Shown here in pieces: positions 61,540 to 64,000 of a stretch of 64,000 nt of DNA. The position numbers and the translations under genes were made by a program. Origin of the DNA: Mesolinea sp040772305 (GTDB taxonomy: Bacteria > Chloroflexota > Anaerolineae > Anaerolineales > Anaerolineaceae); assembly GCA_040772305.1 (NCBI GenBank), contig JAXGYK010000002.1, positions 1-64,000 on the forward strand, written 5' to 3'. Each line of letters begins with the position of its first letter. The first letter of the stretch is position 1. Under the pieces are notes generated by a model. That model worked only from the letters and a program-made list of their open reading frames with translations. It searched no databases and was not told where the DNA came from.

Positions 61540-62163
61540 CTAGGCTCTTTTTCCGATCATGGTTTGAACGGCAAGGATTCCTGCCAAACTGCAAAAGGCC
61601 GGCACCCCCAAAGCCAAAGGAATAAAAAAGCGCAGGGCTAAACCAAAAAGCAGCACAGCTGTAAACGCAATAGGTAAAGAAAAGCCCGGTTGACCAAAGA
61701 GCAATGCCCAGCCGTTTTTCCAAGCCAGTTTTAGGGTTTGGGGCTCCTGTAAAAAAAAGGCAGCCAAGCTATAGAACTGCCAAATTAACCAAAGCAGTAG
61801 AGCCGAGAAATTCAGGATTGCCAAAGGAACTGCCACCGCAAACTGACTGTTGACATAAAACCAGAGGTTAAATGCAAGGATGAGCAGCCCCAGAGTGTTT
61901 ACCAGTCCCCAAAGCAGCGCCTGCTTATAATGGTCTTTAATTCCCCTCCAAAAGCCTCCCAAACCGCTGCGTGTTCCATGGCTTAGATCTTTGCTTACCT
62001 CATATAAACCAAAAACCGCGATGGGATGCCCAATCACCGTCAGGGACAGCAGGATCATCGCCAGGCATACCAGCACTCCGTTTGCCCAGTCGGACCACCA
62101 AAGCCGAAAGGCTGCTCCAAGGCTTCCAAAAGCAGCTCGGATGCCCAGTTTACTTGTTTCCAT
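61540..62163 (-). CDS. DUF624 (YesL)-like membrane protein
   Basis: A 207-residue protein with five hydrophobic segments. The layout fits DUF624/YesL: a short cytoplasmic start (GSLGAAFRLWWSDWANGVLV), the conserved GHPIAVFGLYEVSKDLSHG region after the first helix pair, and the late LAWKNGWALLF loop. The function of the family is unknown, though it often accompanies sugar transport genes. The ATG at 62163 follows TATAAT by nine bases; CCGGA could serve as a weak ribosome site. It is divergent from the isochorismatase-fold gene and shares a palindromic -10 region with it. Confidence 0.65.
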   Translation of the reverse strand: METSKLGIRAAFGSLGAAFRLWWSDWANGVLVCLAMILLSLTVIGHPIAVFGLYEVSKDLSHGTRSGLGGFWRGIKDHYKQALLWGLVNTLGLLILAFNLWFYVNSQFAVAVPLAILNFSALLLWLIWQFYSLAAFFLQEPQTLKLAWKNGWALLFGQPGFSLPIAFTAVLLFGLALRFFIPLALGVPAFCSLAGILAVQTMIGKRA

Positions 62164-62172
62164 TCCGGCATG

Positions 62173-62180
62173 ATTATAAT
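62173..62180. promoter_or_regulatory. Symmetric -10 region serving two divergent genes
   Basis: ATTATAAT is its own reverse complement, so it contains TATAAT on both strands (62175-62180 plus, 62173-62178 minus). It lies between the DUF624-like gene and the isochorismatase-fold gene and could fire both ways, though perhaps not at once. Confidence 0.4.
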
Positions 62181-62218
62181 GGAGAGCAAGAGAACCATTC
62201 GTTTGAAAGAGGATAATA

Positions 62219-62758
62219 ATGCTTCAATTCCAGGATACGCAGGTACTTTTCATTGATGTTCAGGGCAATCTTGCCCGCGTAGTAGCCGAGTCTGAACTGC
62301 GAATCCAAGCTATTTGCCGTCTGGCATCCGCAAGTCTGGCACTGAAGCTTCCTGTTCTTCTCACCACGCAAGTACCTAAAAAAATCGGCAGCACCATTCC
62401 TGAATTGCGAGCTGTTTTGACAGATCACTTTGAGTATCCACGGACCAGCTTTAGCGTGATGCAAGACCCTGCTTGCGCGCAGGCTATTGCAAGCAGGAGG
62501 CGTAAACAGGTGCTTCTGGCTGGTTTTGAAGCCCATATTTGCCTGTATCAAACGGCAATCGATCTTTTGGAAGAAGGCTACGAGCCGTGGTTAATCACAG
62601 ACTGTATATCTTCGCGGGATTTGGCGAATAAGAAAGTAGCAATAAGCGAAGCCCGTGCACAGGGTGTTCATTTGTCCAGCTCTGAACAGGCCTTGTTCAG
62701 CCTCTTGCGGGATGCCCGCCACCCGGCTTTTAAAACAATAAGCAAATTGATACGTTAG
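62219..62758 (+). CDS. Isochorismatase-fold cysteine hydrolase
   Basis: A 179-residue single-domain protein of the isochorismatase superfamily (YcaC-like). The catalytic aspartate is Asp13 in LFIDVQGN and the nucleophile is Cys108 in LLAGFEAHICLYQTAIDL. The usual central lysine (in K-T-x-F-S) appears as arginine here, in YPRTSFSVM, so activity may differ or be lost. The cis-peptide glycine/Glu region GFEAHIC is as expected. The substrate is unknown. A candidate -10 lies at 62175-62180. The gene starts a rightward unit followed after 87 bp by an efflux adaptor gene. Confidence 0.82.
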   Translation: MLQFQDTQVLFIDVQGNLARVVAESELRIQAICRLASASLALKLPVLLTTQVPKKIGSTIPELRAVLTDHFEYPRTSFSVMQDPACAQAIASRRRKQVLLAGFEAHICLYQTAIDLLEEGYEPWLITDCISSRDLANKKVAISEARAQGVHLSSSEQALFSLLRDARHPAFKTISKLIR

Positions 62759-62845
62759 CGTTACTTATCTCTTAAATAAACATTTTTTTATTTCTTAGTT
62801 CAATTATTGAAGCTATGATTTCTGCTTGCAGGAGGAATTGAACCC

Positions 62846-64000
62846 ATGAAAAATAATGATCAAGATAAAACGAAAAAAAGATTCCCACGCTGGATTTGGG
62901 TCATCTTGGTACTGCTGGTATTGGCAGCTGGCATATTTATTATCTTTCGCTTTCAAGCCAAGGCAGCTCAAGCCCGAACACTTGCGAATCTAATTACTCA
63001 GCCACTCGAGAGACAGAGTCTTTCGGTTTCCATTAATGGCACAGGTACAGTTTTACCCCATCAATCCGCAGAGTTGCTTTGGCAAAGTTCAGGCCGTGCA
63101 GGTATGGTAAATGACAAGATCGGCCAGCTTGTCGAAAGCGATGAAGTATTGGCTTTTCTTGACGAGGATGAGCTGCCTGCCAATATTCTCCAGGCGCGTT
63201 TGGACCTCATCAATATTCGGGCTGCCCTGAAAGATCTGGAGGACAGTACCAATCGAAAGCGCGAGAAACTCCAAGCAGAACTCAGCACGGCAAAAGCTTC
63301 CCTGCCTGATCTGGAAGAACAGATCCGGGTTTTTGAGGCACGCGTATGCAGGGAATGGACTTTAAAAAATCTAAAGCAGGAATATGCTGATGCTCAGAAA
63401 AAATATGCAAACAATCCTGACGCTTACCGTCTTGCCATCTTGAATCAAGCCCGCCAAAACCTTGATTTTTGTGATCCGGATCTGATTGCTCAGAAGCTAG
63501 ACCAATTGCGGGCACAATTAGCTGCTCAGGAAGGCAATATTACCAGCCTGGAAGCCGAGATAAAAAAGATTGAGCATGGACCTGATCCCGAGGAGTTGGA
63601 AAAACTCTTACTACAGCAAAGTTTGCTGGAAAAAACTCTGGCAACTCAGCAAATTACAGCACCCTTTGCAGGCACCATTACTGCTGTTTTCACCCAAGAA
63701 GGGGATCTGGTAAATGTTGGCATGCCGGCATTACAGCTGGATGATTTGAGCCAACTCTATGTAAGTGTGCCCATCTCCGAAGTTGATATTCCCCAGGTAG
63801 CTCCTGGACAAAAAGCAATCATGATCTTTGATGCATATTACGATCAAAGTTTCACTGGTGAAGTAATCTCTGTGGAGCGTGCACCGCGTGCGCAGGCTAC
63901 AGGAGTTAGTTATATGGTGCGTATCGCACTGGATAAAACTGAATTGCCCGTCAATCCTGGTATGACGGCTGGCGTTACCATCGTTGTAAGCGAAAAAAAG
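62846..64000 (+). CDS. HlyD/MacA-type efflux adaptor, cut by the window end
   Basis: The first 385 residues of a periplasmic-adaptor-like protein; the frame is open at the window end. A basic N-terminus is followed by one membrane anchor (about 16-35, IWVILVLLVLAAGIFII). A lipoyl half motif (GTVLPHQSAEL) precedes a long coiled-coil hairpin (about 110-255). The second lipoyl half is ITAPFAGTITAVFTQEGDLV, and the beta-barrel domain follows (YVSVPISEVDIPQVAPGQ). Such adaptors pair with MacB-type ABC transporters, expected just outside the window. AGGAGG lies 11 bases before the ATG. Since the host appears monoderm-like, the adaptor would act outside the single membrane; this is an inference. Confidence 0.88.
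   Translation, partial: MKNNDQDKTKKRFPRWIWVILVLLVLAAGIFIIFRFQAKAAQARTLANLITQPLERQSLSVSINGTGTVLPHQSAELLWQSSGRAGMVNDKIGQLVESDEVLAFLDEDELPANILQARLDLINIRAALKDLEDSTNRKREKLQAELSTAKASLPDLEEQIRVFEARVCREWTLKNLKQEYADAQKKYANNPDAYRLAILNQARQNLDFCDPDLIAQKLDQLRAQLAAQEGNITSLEAEIKKIEHGPDPEELEKLLLQQSLLEKTLATQQITAPFAGTITAVFTQEGDLVNVGMPALQLDDLSQLYVSVPISEVDIPQVAPGQKAIMIFDAYYDQSFTGEVISVERAPRAQATGVSYMVRIALDKTELPVNPGMTAGVTIVVSEKK

Noticed and set aside
1..64000. CRISPR array, tRNA or rRNA genes, or a prophage
   Set aside because: No regularly spaced repeats, cloverleaf-like CCA-ending segments, rRNA-like conserved stretches or phage structural genes were noticed; a dedicated search could still find a small RNA gene.

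Overview
The window looks like a chromosomal segment from an anaerobic, fermentative member of the Chloroflexota, probably class Anaerolineae. This is an inference from gene content and protein style: a glycyl-radical hydroxyproline dehydratase, a sodium-pumping decarboxylase, a CIRCE-controlled hrcA-grpE-dnaK-dnaJ operon, a dnaB/dnaD/dnaC-like replication operon, peptidases, and no respiratory genes. No rRNA or tRNA gene or CRISPR array was seen, so the taxonomy is not proved here. Base composition is about even (near 50% GC by eye) and quite uniform. Most starts have AGGAGG-like sites, but several genes have a TATAAT-type box only 6-9 nt from the start codon, suggesting leaderless mRNAs.

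Layout. 1-3.4 kb: a DUF4298-like small protein and the trkA-trkH potassium uptake pair. 3.4-9.1 kb: a glycyl-radical activase and hydroxyproline dehydratase (hypD), facing a decayed DUF401 permease and an M19 dipeptidase; together they suggest use of hydroxyproline-containing peptides. 9.2-17.3 kb: guaB, a small hypothetical, a marR-heterodimeric ABC exporter operon, an acyl-ACP thioesterase and a PadR regulator. 17.3-29.1 kb: an iron/cobalamin-type ABC importer, two metallo-aminopeptidases (M28, M42), the methionine importer metQNI behind an attenuator-like leader RNA, and DUF368, cupin and YitT-type proteins. 29.4-31.8 kb: a GH3 beta-glucosidase. 31.9-38.7 kb (minus strand): hrcA-grpE-dnaK-dnaJ-prmA-macro domain protein behind a perfect CIRCE operator. 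38.8-42.4 kb: a GNAT/CelD-type acetyltransferase and a large membrane-anchored protein of unknown function. 42.6-46.2 kb: a four-gene sodium-translocating acyl-CoA (methylmalonyl-CoA type) decarboxylase. 46.2-47.6 kb: an IS3-family element inserted in the loop of that operon's terminator. 47.7-52.6 kb: a receiver-degenerate response regulator and the operon bifunctional nuclease-dnaB-dnaD-like-tandem DnaC-like ATPase. 52.6-56.0 kb: glucan phosphorylase, UPF0316 and a HAD phosphatase. 56.1-57.8 kb: an IS1182-family element. 57.8-64 kb: a HerA-type ATPase, a zinc-ribbon membrane protein, a DUF624-like protein, an isochorismatase-fold protein and a truncated HlyD/MacA adaptor.

How it fits together: the cell appears to take up and cut peptides, ferment amino acids and sugars, and recover decarboxylation energy as a sodium gradient. 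The most notable items are the metQ leader RNA with mutually exclusive helices, the helicase-loader-like protein with two complete AAA+ modules, the macro-domain protein within the heat-shock operon, the precise IS insertion into a terminator loop, and the doubly broken DUF401 permease beside hypD.
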